Positions 1-8,926 are shown, numbered from the stretch's first letter. The stretch is DNA of 64,000 nucleotides from JAIBBD01 sp041390685 (GCA_041390685.1 JAWKPL010000001.1:2480001-2544000), one strand, 5' to 3'. Numbers and translations: made by a program. Notes: generated by a model not told the origin, from the letters alone.

Positions 1-270
1 AACAGGCTTCTTCGAGACGAACGAATCTCCCAGGTCAAGCCGGACCGCTCCCGCCAGCCAGCGGGCGTATCGCTCGGCCAAGGGACGGTCCAGCCCGAGC
101 TCAACGCGCTTCGCCGCGACTTCGCGCTCGTCGATGGCGTCAGCCGCTCCCGAGACCGCCAGCGCTCTGCGCGCTGGGTCGATGGGTGAGACGACGACGA
201 GCAGAAACACGACGAGTGAAACGACGAGCAGCATCGGGGGCAGATGCACGAGACGCCTGGCGACCAGCAC
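1..270 (-). CDS. ABC transporter permease, DppB/OppB type (N-terminal part, cut by window start)
   Basis: This is the first 90 codons of an inner-membrane permease of an oligopeptide/dipeptide-type ABC importer; the rest lies beyond the left edge. It begins at a GTG (268-270); an in-frame TAG, the stop of the upstream methyltransferase gene, lies only 9 bases before it and so fixes the start. Residues about 10-30 form a Leu/Val-rich membrane helix. This is followed by the family-typical periplasmic stretch with LGLDRPL (about residue 57) and RLDLGDS (about residue 77), as in DppB/OppB proteins. It is the last visible gene of a minus-strand operon that starts with the matching binding protein at 2204-3799. 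Family assignment is good; the substrate is unknown. Confidence 0.8.
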   Translation of the reverse strand, partial: MLVARRLVHLPPMLLVVSLVVFLLVVVSPIDPARRALAVSGAADAIDEREVAAKRVELGLDRPLAERYARWLAGAVRLDLGDSFVSKKPV

Positions 271-279
271 GACGCTGTG

Positions 280-1101
280 CTATCGAATCGCGAGGAGCAG
301 GCGGTCGTCCAGGTGTTGCCAGATCGTCTCTACCTCCCCGAATCCGGCTTCGGTCAGGGCGGCACGGTGCAGCTCGTAACCTGTGTGCACAACCGACGGC
401 CCGCTCGCGATGCGGGATCCGATGTTGCGATCCACGTCTCCCCGCCATGCGAAGAGACGGTCACGCTCCGCGAACAGTTCGCCGAGCGCTGCCTCCTGCC
501 GCAGGGCGCTCCACCATTCCTCCCATGACTCCACGCCTGCAGCACGCGCCGAGTCGCGATGCCACGCTCGCGTCGCCTCGGCAAACGTGCGCAGCGCCGG
601 ACGGCTCGGTGGAAACCGCATCTGATCGCCGTCCGCGAATACGCCACCTGGCCGGATCAGGTCAGCGAGCGTCCGGTACAGCTCGGCGATCGAGCCGGTC
701 GAAAGCCAGTGGATCGCGGTCGTGCTCAACGCGGCGTCGACATGCGTGACCGGCAGTGTGCGCACCCAGTTCGGGTCGTTCAGGTCGGCCTGGACCCACG
801 TCACTCGCCCCTCGAACGCTCCCACGGCCTGGCGGCCGATCGCGAGCAAGACCGGATCGAGGTCAACCGCGAACACGCGCGCTTTCGGGAAGCGCTCCGC
901 GAGACGCCGCGTCAGTCCGCCGGGGCCACTTGCAACGTCCACCGCCACGAACTCCTCACCGAGGAAGTGCGCGACGGCGCTGAACATCGCACCGAAGCGC
1001 GCTTCCCGCTCCGAGATGTAACCCCCTTGCTGCCGTTCCCACCGCCTGTACCAGTCGGCCCAATTGATGCCGGCGAGACGTCCCACAGCTGCTTCGTCCA
1101 C
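280..1101 (-). CDS. class I SAM-dependent methyltransferase
   Basis: A 273-residue protein with a Rossmann-type SAM-binding fold. Motif I is VDVASGPGG at about residues 53-61, followed by the acidic AVDLDP at about residue 79 that should hold the SAM ribose, and a DAALSTTAIHW motif at about residue 125 in the usual motif IV position. The GTG start at 1099-1101 has a GGAGG seven bases upstream and lies 12 bases after the GNAT stop, so it is translated within the ABC-transporter operon. The methyl acceptor cannot be read from the sequence. Its place between a peptide-binding protein and the permease suggests it acts on the imported compound or on something made from it; this is an inference. 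Confidence 0.82.
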   Translation of the reverse strand: MDEAAVGRLAGINWADWYRRWERQQGGYISEREARFGAMFSAVAHFLGEEFVAVDVASGPGGLTRRLAERFPKARVFAVDLDPVLLAIGRQAVGAFEGRVTWVQADLNDPNWVRTLPVTHVDAALSTTAIHWLSTGSIAELYRTLADLIRPGGVFADGDQMRFPPSRPALRTFAEATRAWHRDSARAAGVESWEEWWSALRQEAALGELFAERDRLFAWRGDVDRNIGSRIASGPSVVHTGYELHRAALTEAGFGEVETIWQHLDDRLLLAIR

Positions 1102-1113
1102 GATCTCGCCTCC

Positions 1114-2199
1114 TTACTCGACGATCCGCTCGTGATGCGAGCCGGCGACGGGCTGGTCGAGCGGCAGCTTGAAATGCACCGTGTTGAAGGTGGTCGGCCG
1201 TGCGTCGTATAGCTCGACGGCCATCGAACGCCAGAACGCCTCGGCGCCATCGCGCGCAGTGTTCGTGTGCAGCACCAGATGCTCGTATCGCGCATCGTCG
1301 ACCGCCCATCGGCGGAGGCGTTCAACGATGTCGCGAGCCGCTCCTCGTCGGCGATGCTCTCGCGCGGCGAACACCCGTGCGATCTCGCCTGTCGCCTCCC
1401 TCGGGAAGCGGGCCACCAGCGCATCCGGTCTGGGCGGCGGAAAGCGGCCGCCCGCCTGCACGCACCCGACGGCGATGATCTCGCCGCTCTCGTCGTCCAC
1501 CGCGACGGCGAACGCCTGCCCTGGATGCCGCAGGTAGTAACCCTCGAGGTCATCCATATCGGCGTGGATCTCCGGTTGGTACCCGTACCCGTAGTCCTCG
1601 TCAAGCACTCGCAGCATCAATGCGCGAGCGGCCGGCAGGTCGCGCCGCTTGGCAAGGCGCACGACGTATCCGCCCGGCCGCGCCGGTTCCCGGGGACGCA
1701 CGGGCAACGCGATCGGGATCTCGAAGTAGATAGACTCATGCTCAGGTCGTTCGGGCCTCGGTATCTCGTTCGCGATCGAACGCCATAACGCGAGCGCAGG
1801 CGCGTTCACAGCTTCGGTATGGAGATGCAGGGTCTGGTAGCCATGTGAGAACGCCCAGACTCGCGCCGCCTCCGACAACCGCACGGCGACGCCGCGTCGC
1901 CGCCATGACGGCGCCACCACGACACGTCCCAGTTCGGCGCTAACCTGCGGGTCGAAGCGGCGCGCCACCTCGACCACGGTCGGCATCCGGTGCCGCACCG
2001 CAGCGGTGCCGATCACTCCCGCCTGGCCCTCCACCTCAGCCACGAAGAGCGTCTGATCCTCGCGGCCGAGGTACGAGCTGCCGAGATCGTCAAGGTCGGT
2101 GTGCCACCGCGCGTCGTACTCGATCTCTGATCGCAGGAGCGCTTCCGCGCTCCCAAGGTCGTCCGCCACGGCCTCGCGCACCCGTATCTCGTCCGGCAT
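1114..2199 (-). CDS. tandem-domain GNAT N-acetyltransferase
   Basis: A 361-residue protein made of two GNAT domains in a row. The first covers about residues 5-165, with the acetyl-CoA loop region around VVVAPSWRRRGVAVRL. The second covers about residues 185-345, with the equivalent VFAAREHRRRGAARDI. ATG at 2197-2199 is chosen because it lies four bases after the stop of the binding-protein gene; an upstream in-frame extension would run deep into that gene. Tandem GNAT proteins include mycothiol synthase and several antibiotic or peptide acetyltransferases, but nothing here identifies the substrate. It is the second gene of the ABC operon and is followed by a methyltransferase. Confidence 0.8.
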   Translation of the reverse strand: MPDEIRVREAVADDLGSAEALLRSEIEYDARWHTDLDDLGSSYLGREDQTLFVAEVEGQAGVIGTAAVRHRMPTVVEVARRFDPQVSAELGRVVVAPSWRRRGVAVRLSEAARVWAFSHGYQTLHLHTEAVNAPALALWRSIANEIPRPERPEHESIYFEIPIALPVRPREPARPGGYVVRLAKRRDLPAARALMLRVLDEDYGYGYQPEIHADMDDLEGYYLRHPGQAFAVAVDDESGEIIAVGCVQAGGRFPPPRPDALVARFPREATGEIARVFAAREHRRRGAARDIVERLRRWAVDDARYEHLVLHTNTARDGAEAFWRSMAVELYDARPTTFNTVHFKLPLDQPVAGSHHERIVE

Positions 2200-2203
2200 C
2201 CCG

Positions 2204-3799
2204 CTACCCGCCGAGTTGCATGTCCGCGTGGTACTTGTAGGAATCGAGCGGATGCGGCTCGAAGTCCCGTACCTGCTTCGATGCGCCAACGACCTGGTAT
2301 GGATTCACGAGATGCACGATTGGCACATCCTCTCCAATCCAGGCCTGGATGTCCTTTAGCAATGCGTCCTGTCGCGCCTGGTCCGACGACCGAAGCAGCT
2401 CCTGAAACGCCGTGTTCACTCGCTCGTTCGAGTAGCGGTCCTTATTCCTCGGCGACGGCGTGTACAGCGTTGCGAGGAGCCGGCTCAGGTCACCGAAGGC
2501 GGCACTGCCGATGGAGTACGTGGTGGCCGAGAACGCGTTCGCCGCGAGGGTCTGCTCGACATCGGCGAACTTCTCGATGGTGACTTCCATACCGGCCGCC
2601 TTCGCCATGTCGATGATCACCACGGCGAACTGTTCCAGCTCCGCCCGGCCTGCGTAGGTCCCAAGCTTGAACGACAGCCGGTTCCCGTCCTTCTCTCGAA
2701 TCCCGTCACCGCCCGTCTTCCAACCGGCTGCGTCGAGGATCCGCCGCGCTTCGGCGGCGTCGGACTTCTGGGTCCGGACGATGCTCTTGAACCCGATCTC
2801 CTCGGGCGCGATGCCATACGCCGGCGCGCCCACACCCTCAAGGACGCCGTTCACCAGTGCGGCTCGGTCAATCGCCAGAGAGAAGGCCCGCCGTACGACG
2901 GCGTCGTCGAGAGGGGCCTGCTGGACGTTCAGGATGATCATGTGCTGCCGCGCCCAGGGTGCTGAGAAGACGTTCAGGTTCGCCGCCTTCAGCTTCGGGA
3001 CGTCCGACGGCAGGAGTGCCTGCGCGATCTGGACATCGCCGGCCTGCAGCGCGAGCGATCGGGCTCCGGTATCGGCGACCTGCCGTGCCTGAATCGTCTT
3101 AATTCCCGCAGGCCCACCTCGATAGCCCTCAAACGCTGTCAGTTCGATCGAGTCGCGAGGAGTGAAGGCGGTGACCTGAAAAGGCCCGGTGAACTGGAAG
3201 TCGGTGTCCGTCACAGCCTTCTTGATCGCGAGGTTCGGCGCGGCCAGATTCCGCGCCATGAGGCCGACCGGCGTGGGCGTTGCGATGGTGAGATTGAGGC
3301 CATCTGCAGTGAACACCGTGCCCTTCGGGAGCAGGTCGGCGACAGCCGCCTGCTTCTCCATCGAGCGGGTGAGAGACAGTTGTACCGCCTGTGCGTCGAC
3401 TTTCGTTCCGTCCCAGAAGGTGGCGTCATCGCGCAGAGTCACGCGCCAGGTGAGGTCGTCGATCCGCTCGAGGCCCTTCGCCAGCCACGGTTCGACCTGG
3501 AGCGTCGGGGTGTACCGCATCAGCGACTCGGCAACCCCGAGCGCCATCAGGTTGAACGACGCTGTCCCCGAATCCGGGTCCAGGGCCGCCGGCAGGAAAG
3601 GCTCCGAGATGCGGAGTTCTCCGTTGCTGGGCCCACGCCGTGCTGTCGTCGCTGTGGTGGCTGTGGCAGTTGAAGATGCGCCGTCCGGCACCTCCGATGA
3701 GTCATCATCGTCGCAGGCCATCAGTGCAGGCAGTGAGATACCGATCACGCCGCCGACTGCGGCGATCTGGATGAAGCGACGGCGATTCATGGTTGTCAT
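2204..3799 (-). CDS. ABC transporter substrate-binding protein, SBP_bac_5 family, Tat-type lipoprotein
   Basis: A 531-residue extracytoplasmic solute-binding protein of the oligopeptide (DppA/OppA, SBP_bac_5) class. The N-terminus has a twin-arginine signature (NRRRFIQ), a hydrophobic stretch and a lipobox ending at Cys29 (LPALMAC), so it is probably exported folded and lipid-anchored. A Ser/Thr/Ala linker follows, then the family-typical region with LRDDATFWDGTKVDA near residue 115 and the second lobe with FSLAIDRAAL. The ATG start has GGAGG seven bases before it. It heads an operon with a GNAT, a methyltransferase and the permease; a 16-bp-period tandem repeat sits just upstream. Family certain; ligand unknown. 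Confidence 0.9.
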   Translation of the reverse strand: MTTMNRRRFIQIAAVGGVIGISLPALMACDDDDSSEVPDGASSTATATTATTARRGPSNGELRISEPFLPAALDPDSGTASFNLMALGVAESLMRYTPTLQVEPWLAKGLERIDDLTWRVTLRDDATFWDGTKVDAQAVQLSLTRSMEKQAAVADLLPKGTVFTADGLNLTIATPTPVGLMARNLAAPNLAIKKAVTDTDFQFTGPFQVTAFTPRDSIELTAFEGYRGGPAGIKTIQARQVADTGARSLALQAGDVQIAQALLPSDVPKLKAANLNVFSAPWARQHMIILNVQQAPLDDAVVRRAFSLAIDRAALVNGVLEGVGAPAYGIAPEEIGFKSIVRTQKSDAAEARRILDAAGWKTGGDGIREKDGNRLSFKLGTYAGRAELEQFAVVIIDMAKAAGMEVTIEKFADVEQTLAANAFSATTYSIGSAAFGDLSRLLATLYTPSPRNKDRYSNERVNTAFQELLRSSDQARQDALLKDIQAWIGEDVPIVHLVNPYQVVGASKQVRDFEPHPLDSYKYHADMQLGG

Positions 3800-3840
3800 G
3801 GCGAAACCTCCTTACGCACGGGCGCCGAGTTCCGCCATGG

Positions 3841-3870
3841 TGAGATGAAGTATCTCTGAGATCAAGTATC
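3841..3870. repeat. tandem 14-bp direct repeat in the leader of the ABC-transporter operon
   Basis: Two copies, TGAGATGAAGTATC at 3841-3854 and TGAGATCAAGTATC at 3857-3870, lie 16 bases apart and differ at one base. They are 42-71 bases upstream of the binding-protein start. Same-face spacing is not exact (16 rather than 10-11 or 21), but the position fits an operator or a duplicated promoter element. Each copy contains GATACT on the minus strand, which could serve as a -10 box; I see no convincing -35. Confidence 0.5.
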
Positions 3871-3884
3871 AGATGGAGCCTGAC

Positions 3885-6800
3885 CTAGCCCCACGACTTG
3901 CCCATCGGCGTGCGGAACACCTCCGACGGCACCAACTCGCGCAGGTGCGAGGCAACCAGCGTCCGCTGCTCGCCCGCCCGCTGCTCGAGGACCCCGCGCA
4001 CGAGGACGAACGGCTCCGTGCGAATTTGATCCTTGAATCGCTCGGACAGTTCGCGGCTCACCAGGACGTTCACCATCCCAAACTCGTCCTCCAGGAGCAG
4101 GAAGGTGATCCCCTTTGCGGTCATCGGCCGCTGGCGGCACACCACGAGGCCCGCGACGTTCACCTCCGTCCCGCCCGGCATCGATCGCAGGTGCTGGCTC
4201 GACGCGACGCCTTCGCCGAGCGTCCTCCGCAGGAACTGCATCGGGTGACTGTCCGGCGACAGCGACAACAGCTCGTAGTCCGTCGCCATCCGCTGGTACG
4301 CCCCGAAGTCGGGCAGGCTGACCTGGTCCTGGTCGACCGAGAGCGGCAGTCGTAGCTGCCGGTCGCGAGGCACGGAGAGTGCCGCCTGCTGCATGCCGCC
4401 CCAGAACAGCCCGAGCTGCCAGAGCAACTCGCGGCGGTTCAACCCGAAGTCGTCGCATGCGCCCACGCGGATCAGGCTCTCGACCGCCTCGCGGCTCAGT
4501 CCCGTCCGCTGCACGAGGTTGAACAGCGACTGAATGGCCCCTTCACGCCGCCGCTCGCTCTCGATGCGGTTCGCGGCCGCCTCGCCCACGCCACGCACGT
4601 ACCCGAGGCCCACGCGCACCGCGCCGTGTCCCGCTCCCGCCCGTTCGACGGAGCAACGGGCCAGGCTCAGGTTGATGTCCGGCCGCACGACCTCGACGCC
4701 GTGGCGCTTGGCGTCATTGGTCAGCACGTGCGGCGGGTAGAAGCCCATCGGCTGGTTGTTGAACAGCGCGCAGAAGAACGGCGCCCGGTAGTAATGCTTG
4801 AGCCACGTCGTCTGGTACGCGAGCAGGCCGAAGGCGGCGCCGTGGCTCTTCGGAAAGCCGAACTCCGCGAAGCCGAGCAGGTTCTTGAACATACGCTCGG
4901 CGGTCGCCTGCGGCACGCCGCGCTCCCGCGCGCCGGCCATGAACGCCTGCTCGTACTGCTGCATCGCGAGGAGGGAGCGCTTCCGGCTCATCGCGCGCCG
5001 GAACTGCTCCGCCTGCCCGGCCGTGAAGCCACCCATCCCCCGCGCGACGTCGATGACCTGCTCCTGGAACAGCACGACTCCCAGCGTCTCTCCGAGTACG
5101 TCGTCGACGCAGGGATGTACCCTCGGCGGCCGGTACGCATCGCCGAGCCGGCGTTGCTGCTCACGCTCCCGGACGTACGGGTTCACGGCACCGCCCACGA
5201 TCGGGCCCGGCCGCACGATCGACACCTGCACCGTGAGGTCGTCGAGGTTCCTCGGCTGCGTCCGCGGGAGCATCGCGATCTGCGCCCGCGACTCGATCTG
5301 GAAGACGCCCACGGTGTCGCCACGCTGGATGTCGTCGAAGACCGCCTCGTCCTCAAAGGAGATGGTCGAGAGGTCGAGCTGAGGGCCGCTCTCCGCGATC
5401 AGCTCGACGGTCTCCTCGACCGTCGAGAGCATGCCGAGGCCGAGGAAGTCGATCTTCACCATGCGCGCGTCGTCGACGCTGTCCTTGTCCCAGTGGCAGA
5501 GGTAGCGGTTCGGCCACGCCGCAGGCTGACACGGGACATAATCAATGAGCGGCTCCGAGGAGATGACCATCCCGCCCACGTGCTGCGAGAGATGGCGGGG
5601 GAAGCCCGCCAGCTGCTGCGACAGTTCCGCGAGGTCGCGCCACCCCTGCGCCTCCAGCCGGTCCGCGAACTCGGGATGCCGTGCCAGCTCCTTGGGGAGT
5701 TGCGAGATGCCGTCGTGGGGACTGGCCCGCTTCGCCAGCCGGTCCAGCTCCGACATCGGCAGTCCGAGGGCTTTGCCGACATCGCGCAGCGCGCTGCGCA
5801 GCCGGTAGGTGGGGAAGATCGCGACAAGGGCCGCATGATCCTTCCCCCACGTCGCGTGCACGCGCTCGATCAGTACGCGCCGAATATCGCGCGCAAAGTC
5901 GAGGTCGATGTCCGGGAACGTGCGCATGTCCTCGTTCAAGAACCGGCCCACAGTCAGCCGGTTCGCGATGGGGTCGATGTGCGACAGCCCGATCAGGTAG
6001 CAGACGATCGAGGCGACGGAGGAGCCTCGCCCCCGCCCCGGCGGCAATTTCGCGAACTGACGCGCGCTTCCGGGCCCGCGCACCTCGCGCGCCACGTCCT
6101 TCGCCAGCTCGAAGATCTGGTGGTAGATGAGGAAGAATCCGCCGAGCTGGTGCCGCTCAATGAGCGTCAGTTCGTGGTCAAGGCGCTGCCGCGCGGTCTC
6201 CAGGTACCGCTGCCGCGGCCCGCTGTACTGCTCTTCGAGGCGTTGCCGGCAGATCCGACGTAGCTCGTCGATCGGCTGTCCGCCCGCCTCGATCGGCGGC
6301 TGCGGCAGGCGGTATCCGAGGTCCTCCGTCAGGTCGAACGCGCACCGCCGGGCGATGCGCACGGAGTTCGCCGCCGCCTCCGGGTGGTACTGCTCGAAGC
6401 GTCGCGCTTGCTCCGCGGGCGGACGCAGGTAGAACTCCGCGTTCGGCCGCCGTTCCTGATGCGACTCATCGAGGGTCTTGCGGTGGCGGATCGCGGTGAG
6501 CACGTCCTGCAGGCGGTGCCGGTCGGGCTCGTGGTAGTGCACATTGCCGGTGCCCACCACGCCGGCCCCGGCCCGCTCCGCCAGCGCCACCAGCGCGTGG
6601 TTTCGCGGCCGGTCGCCGAACACGAGGTTGTCCTGCAACTCGACGAAGACGTCGTCCCGTCCGAACCATGCCATCAGCCGGTCGAGCCAGCGCCGCGCCT
6701 CGTCGCCGCGGCCGCCCTCGACCAGACGCGCGAGGTGCCCTTCGCGACACCCGGTGAGGACGATCAGGCCCTCCGCATGCGTCTCGAGGTGCTCAATCGC

Positions 6801-7340
6801 CAGGCAAGGGTCGAGGCGGCGCACTTCTTTCGCGCGCGGGTCGTCCTCGAGAAGACCGAAGGCGATGCTCGAGAGCCGGCAGAGGTTCGAGTACCCCTCT
6901 TTCGTCTCCGCGAGCAGTGTGAGGTGGGAGCGAACGTCCCCCTCGCGCGTCCGCTCCGCGACCGTCAGTTCGAGGCCAGTGATCGGCCGCAGTCCGGCCT
7001 CCTTGGCGGCGCGTGCGAACTCCATCGCCCCGAACATGCCGTTGTGGTCGGTCAACGCCAGCGCGCGATGCCCCTGCGTTCCCGCCGTCCAGACCAGCTC
7101 GTCGAGCCTCGACGCCCCTTCGAGCAGCGAGTAGTTCGAATGCAGGTGCAGCTCGACGTATGGCGTCCCATCGAGCACGTCGAGCGGGATCGGCTCCAGT
7201 GGGTCGCGAGGCGCCAACGAGCGCGGTGTGTCCGGCTCCACGAGCCGCTCGACCTCGCGACGTTGCTCCTCGTATGCCGGCCAGCGACCGGCGCTATGGT
7301 GCTGGGGGTGCGGGGACGGGGCGCGACCGTTCATCGCCAT
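3885..7340 (-). CDS. dnaE2: error-prone DNA polymerase III alpha subunit DnaE2
   Basis: A C-family DNA polymerase of about 1150 residues that does translesion synthesis together with ImuB. Seen in order: a PHP domain starting at HLHSNYSLLEG (about residue 65), the catalytic palm with FPDIDLDF at about residue 475 carrying the metal-binding aspartates, the fingers, a helix-hairpin-helix region, and a C-terminal OB fold (about 1055-1135). The length is that of DnaE2, shorter than most replicative DnaE proteins. ATG at 7338-7340 is preferred because it follows the DUF6504 stop by one base; a GTG at 7367 in the same frame is possible and would overlap that gene by 26 bases. It ends the imuB-DUF6504-dnaE2 cassette, so its role is inducible mutagenesis rather than replication. 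Confidence 0.93.
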   Translation of the reverse strand: MAMNGRAPSPHPQHHSAGRWPAYEEQRREVERLVEPDTPRSLAPRDPLEPIPLDVLDGTPYVELHLHSNYSLLEGASRLDELVWTAGTQGHRALALTDHNGMFGAMEFARAAKEAGLRPITGLELTVAERTREGDVRSHLTLLAETKEGYSNLCRLSSIAFGLLEDDPRAKEVRRLDPCLAIEHLETHAEGLIVLTGCREGHLARLVEGGRGDEARRWLDRLMAWFGRDDVFVELQDNLVFGDRPRNHALVALAERAGAGVVGTGNVHYHEPDRHRLQDVLTAIRHRKTLDESHQERRPNAEFYLRPPAEQARRFEQYHPEAAANSVRIARRCAFDLTEDLGYRLPQPPIEAGGQPIDELRRICRQRLEEQYSGPRQRYLETARQRLDHELTLIERHQLGGFFLIYHQIFELAKDVAREVRGPGSARQFAKLPPGRGRGSSVASIVCYLIGLSHIDPIANRLTVGRFLNEDMRTFPDIDLDFARDIRRVLIERVHATWGKDHAALVAIFPTYRLRSALRDVGKALGLPMSELDRLAKRASPHDGISQLPKELARHPEFADRLEAQGWRDLAELSQQLAGFPRHLSQHVGGMVISSEPLIDYVPCQPAAWPNRYLCHWDKDSVDDARMVKIDFLGLGMLSTVEETVELIAESGPQLDLSTISFEDEAVFDDIQRGDTVGVFQIESRAQIAMLPRTQPRNLDDLTVQVSIVRPGPIVGGAVNPYVREREQQRRLGDAYRPPRVHPCVDDVLGETLGVVLFQEQVIDVARGMGGFTAGQAEQFRRAMSRKRSLLAMQQYEQAFMAGARERGVPQATAERMFKNLLGFAEFGFPKSHGAAFGLLAYQTTWLKHYYRAPFFCALFNNQPMGFYPPHVLTNDAKRHGVEVVRPDINLSLARCSVERAGAGHGAVRVGLGYVRGVGEAAANRIESERRREGAIQSLFNLVQRTGLSREAVESLIRVGACDDFGLNRRELLWQLGLFWGGMQQAALSVPRDRQLRLPLSVDQDQVSLPDFGAYQRMATDYELLSLSPDSHPMQFLRRTLGEGVASSQHLRSMPGGTEVNVAGLVVCRQRPMTAKGITFLLLEDEFGMVNVLVSRELSERFKDQIRTEPFVLVRGVLEQRAGEQRTLVASHLRELVPSEVFRTPMGKSWG

Positions 7341-7341
7341 C

Positions 7342-7650
7342 TCAATACCGCTGCTCGTACCAGCCACCCGCAGGATGCTCCTCGTCGTCGTGGAACAGGA
7401 TGAGCGTGCGTCCGCCGTCGACGACGATGTGATAGTACGTGCGGCGCACCGGGGTCAGCCGCCACCAGGCTTCCGCGACCCGCCATACCTCCTGTACTCG
7501 CTCCACCGCGAACACACGCAGCGTGCCGGGTGGCCCCGACAGGACGCGCTCCGGCAGTCCCTGCCGGTCGAGGTCGACCTCAACCGGGCGCGGCAGGTTC
7601 AGGGGTCGTAGTCCATGAGTGCGTAACGGCGCTCCGGAAGACGGCTCCAT
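7342..7650 (-). CDS. DUF6504 family small protein of the imuB-dnaE2 cassette
   Basis: A protein of about 102 residues. Its second half has the pattern typical of DUF6504: PRPVEVDLD, then VWRVAEAWWRL, RRTYYHIVV and a C-terminal GGWYEQRY. The ATG start at 7648-7650 lies inside the end of imuB (52-base overlap), and the stop is one base from the preferred dnaE2 start, so the three genes are almost certainly cotranslated. The likely role is an accessory to the ImuB/DnaE2 translesion complex, perhaps replacing ImuA, but that is inferred only from genome position. Low-complexity residues at the extreme N-terminus make the exact start uncertain. Confidence 0.78.
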   Translation of the reverse strand: MEPSSGAPLRTHGLRPLNLPRPVEVDLDRQGLPERVLSGPPGTLRVFAVERVQEVWRVAEAWWRLTPVRRTYYHIVVDGGRTLILFHDDEEHPAGGWYEQRY

Positions 7651-8786
7651 GGCTCCACCTCGACTACCTGCGCCACCGGCGAATGCCCGAACCGCATCCG
7701 CAGGTGACGCACCATCTCGTCCAGTTGCTCCCGACGCCGCAGGTGGTCGACGAACAGGCCCGGCTGCCGGCCGGTCTCCGTGGTCAGGCCGCCGAGCTCG
7801 ATATCCAGCTCCGCAATCGGCCCCGGCAGTTCCGCGTACTCGAATTGCGTGCGGACCACCGTCCAGAGGCGGGTGCGGTCGTTCGTCGGCTCGCGCAGCG
7901 GCTGCGTACGTTCCCACAGCTGCTCATCCTCGGAGATCGCGCGCAGCCGGATCTGCCGCACGAAGCGTCCGGCCGCTCGGGGCTGCCGCAGGGCGTGCCG
8001 CAGCAGCTGTCGCGCCCCCTGCAGGATCGCCTCGCGGCTGATGAGCGGAGCTTCCGGCCGCACGCGCTCGTGCACGCTGTCGAGAGTGACGCGGCGGGGA
8101 TGCAGGCGCTCGGGATCCTCGCCGCGCGCGGCAAGCCAGGCCCGCCGCCCCTGCGCCCCGAACTGCGCCTGCGCCGCCTGCATGGGCAGGGCCGCGAACT
8201 CTCCAAGGGAGGTGATGCCAAACAGACGCAGCCGCTCGAGGTGGTCGGCGTCCAACGGCAGCCACTCGACTGCCTGCCCCGCGAGGAACGCCGCGCTCTC
8301 TCCTTCGAGCACCCATGTCGCGCTCTGCGGCGCCGCCGTCTTCGCCGCCACCAGCGCGGTGAACCGCTGTCCGGCCACCCCCAGACGCACCGGCAGCTCC
8401 CGGGGAGCGGCCGCGAGTAGCGCGGCCTGGAGCTGGCCTGGCTGCGGATAGAGCCCTTCGAGGCCGCGGAGGTCGGCGAACACCGTCCCCGGCTCTGCCT
8501 CCTCGATGAGCGGGCTCACGCTTGCCGCTGCCTCCACGAGTTGCCCGGCCGCCCACCGCGTGCTCGCCGGCCGCGGTTCCAGCACGGCCAGTCGAGGGCA
8601 GAATGCGACCGCCTCGCGCAAGGTGATGCCACGCCGGACGCCGCGCAGGGCGGCCTCCGCGGTGACCTCCGCCACGCGGAGCCCGCTGTCGTCGGCGAGC
8701 GCCACGGCCCGGCTGCGCAGCGCGGGCTGCTCGGCCAGCCGCTGCTCGAGCGCGAGCGCGGGAACGGTTAGACAGGCGTACAGCAC
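7599..8786 (-). CDS. imuB: ImuB, catalytically inactive Y-family polymerase homologue
   Basis: A protein of about 395 residues with a DinB/UmuC-type fold. The polymerase metal ligands are missing: the first motif, normally containing a D-x-D, reads YACLTVPALALEQ (residues 3-15), and the SxDE motif is replaced by TVFADLRGLEGLY near residue 105. That combination, next to dnaE2, identifies ImuB, the adaptor that links DnaE2 to the sliding clamp. The GTG start at 8784-8786 has a purine-rich GGGGGAG seven bases upstream. A LexA-like box lies 30-41 bases before the start, which would fit SOS control. Confidence 0.87.
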   Translation of the reverse strand: MLYACLTVPALALEQRLAEQPALRSRAVALADDSGLRVAEVTAEAALRGVRRGITLREAVAFCPRLAVLEPRPASTRWAAGQLVEAAASVSPLIEEAEPGTVFADLRGLEGLYPQPGQLQAALLAAAPRELPVRLGVAGQRFTALVAAKTAAPQSATWVLEGESAAFLAGQAVEWLPLDADHLERLRLFGITSLGEFAALPMQAAQAQFGAQGRRAWLAARGEDPERLHPRRVTLDSVHERVRPEAPLISREAILQGARQLLRHALRQPRAAGRFVRQIRLRAISEDEQLWERTQPLREPTNDRTRLWTVVRTQFEYAELPGPIAELDIELGGLTTETGRQPGLFVDHLRRREQLDEMVRHLRMRFGHSPVAQVVEVEPWSRLPERRYALMDYDP

Positions 8787-8815
8787 CTCGACTCCCCCGC
8801 TACGAGGGCAGGGTA

Positions 8816-8827
8816 GCACACCTGTTC
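8816..8827. promoter_or_regulatory. candidate LexA (SOS) box upstream of imuB
   Basis: The sequence GCACACCTGTTC matches the GAAC-N4-GTTC LexA box of Gram-positive-type bacteria at seven of eight defined positions. It lies 30-41 bases upstream of the imuB start, overlapping a possible -10 region (TAGTAG on the minus strand). Position and gene function support SOS control, but one short degenerate match is weak evidence by itself. Confidence 0.4.
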
Positions 8828-8926
8828 TACTATCTCTGACCGAAGCAGGTCACGGAGCGGACAGCGGGGGACGCTGCTACTATGGGACAGCCGGGCAGGC
8901 CGGGCTCTGAGGCCACGGCGCGCATT

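Noticed and set aside
4626..6263. Long plus-strand open frame (545 codons) opposite dnaE2
   Set aside because: Antisense to well-conserved polymerase motifs; composition of a mirror frame in G+C-rich DNA (Arg/His/Leu/Val-rich, no family pattern).
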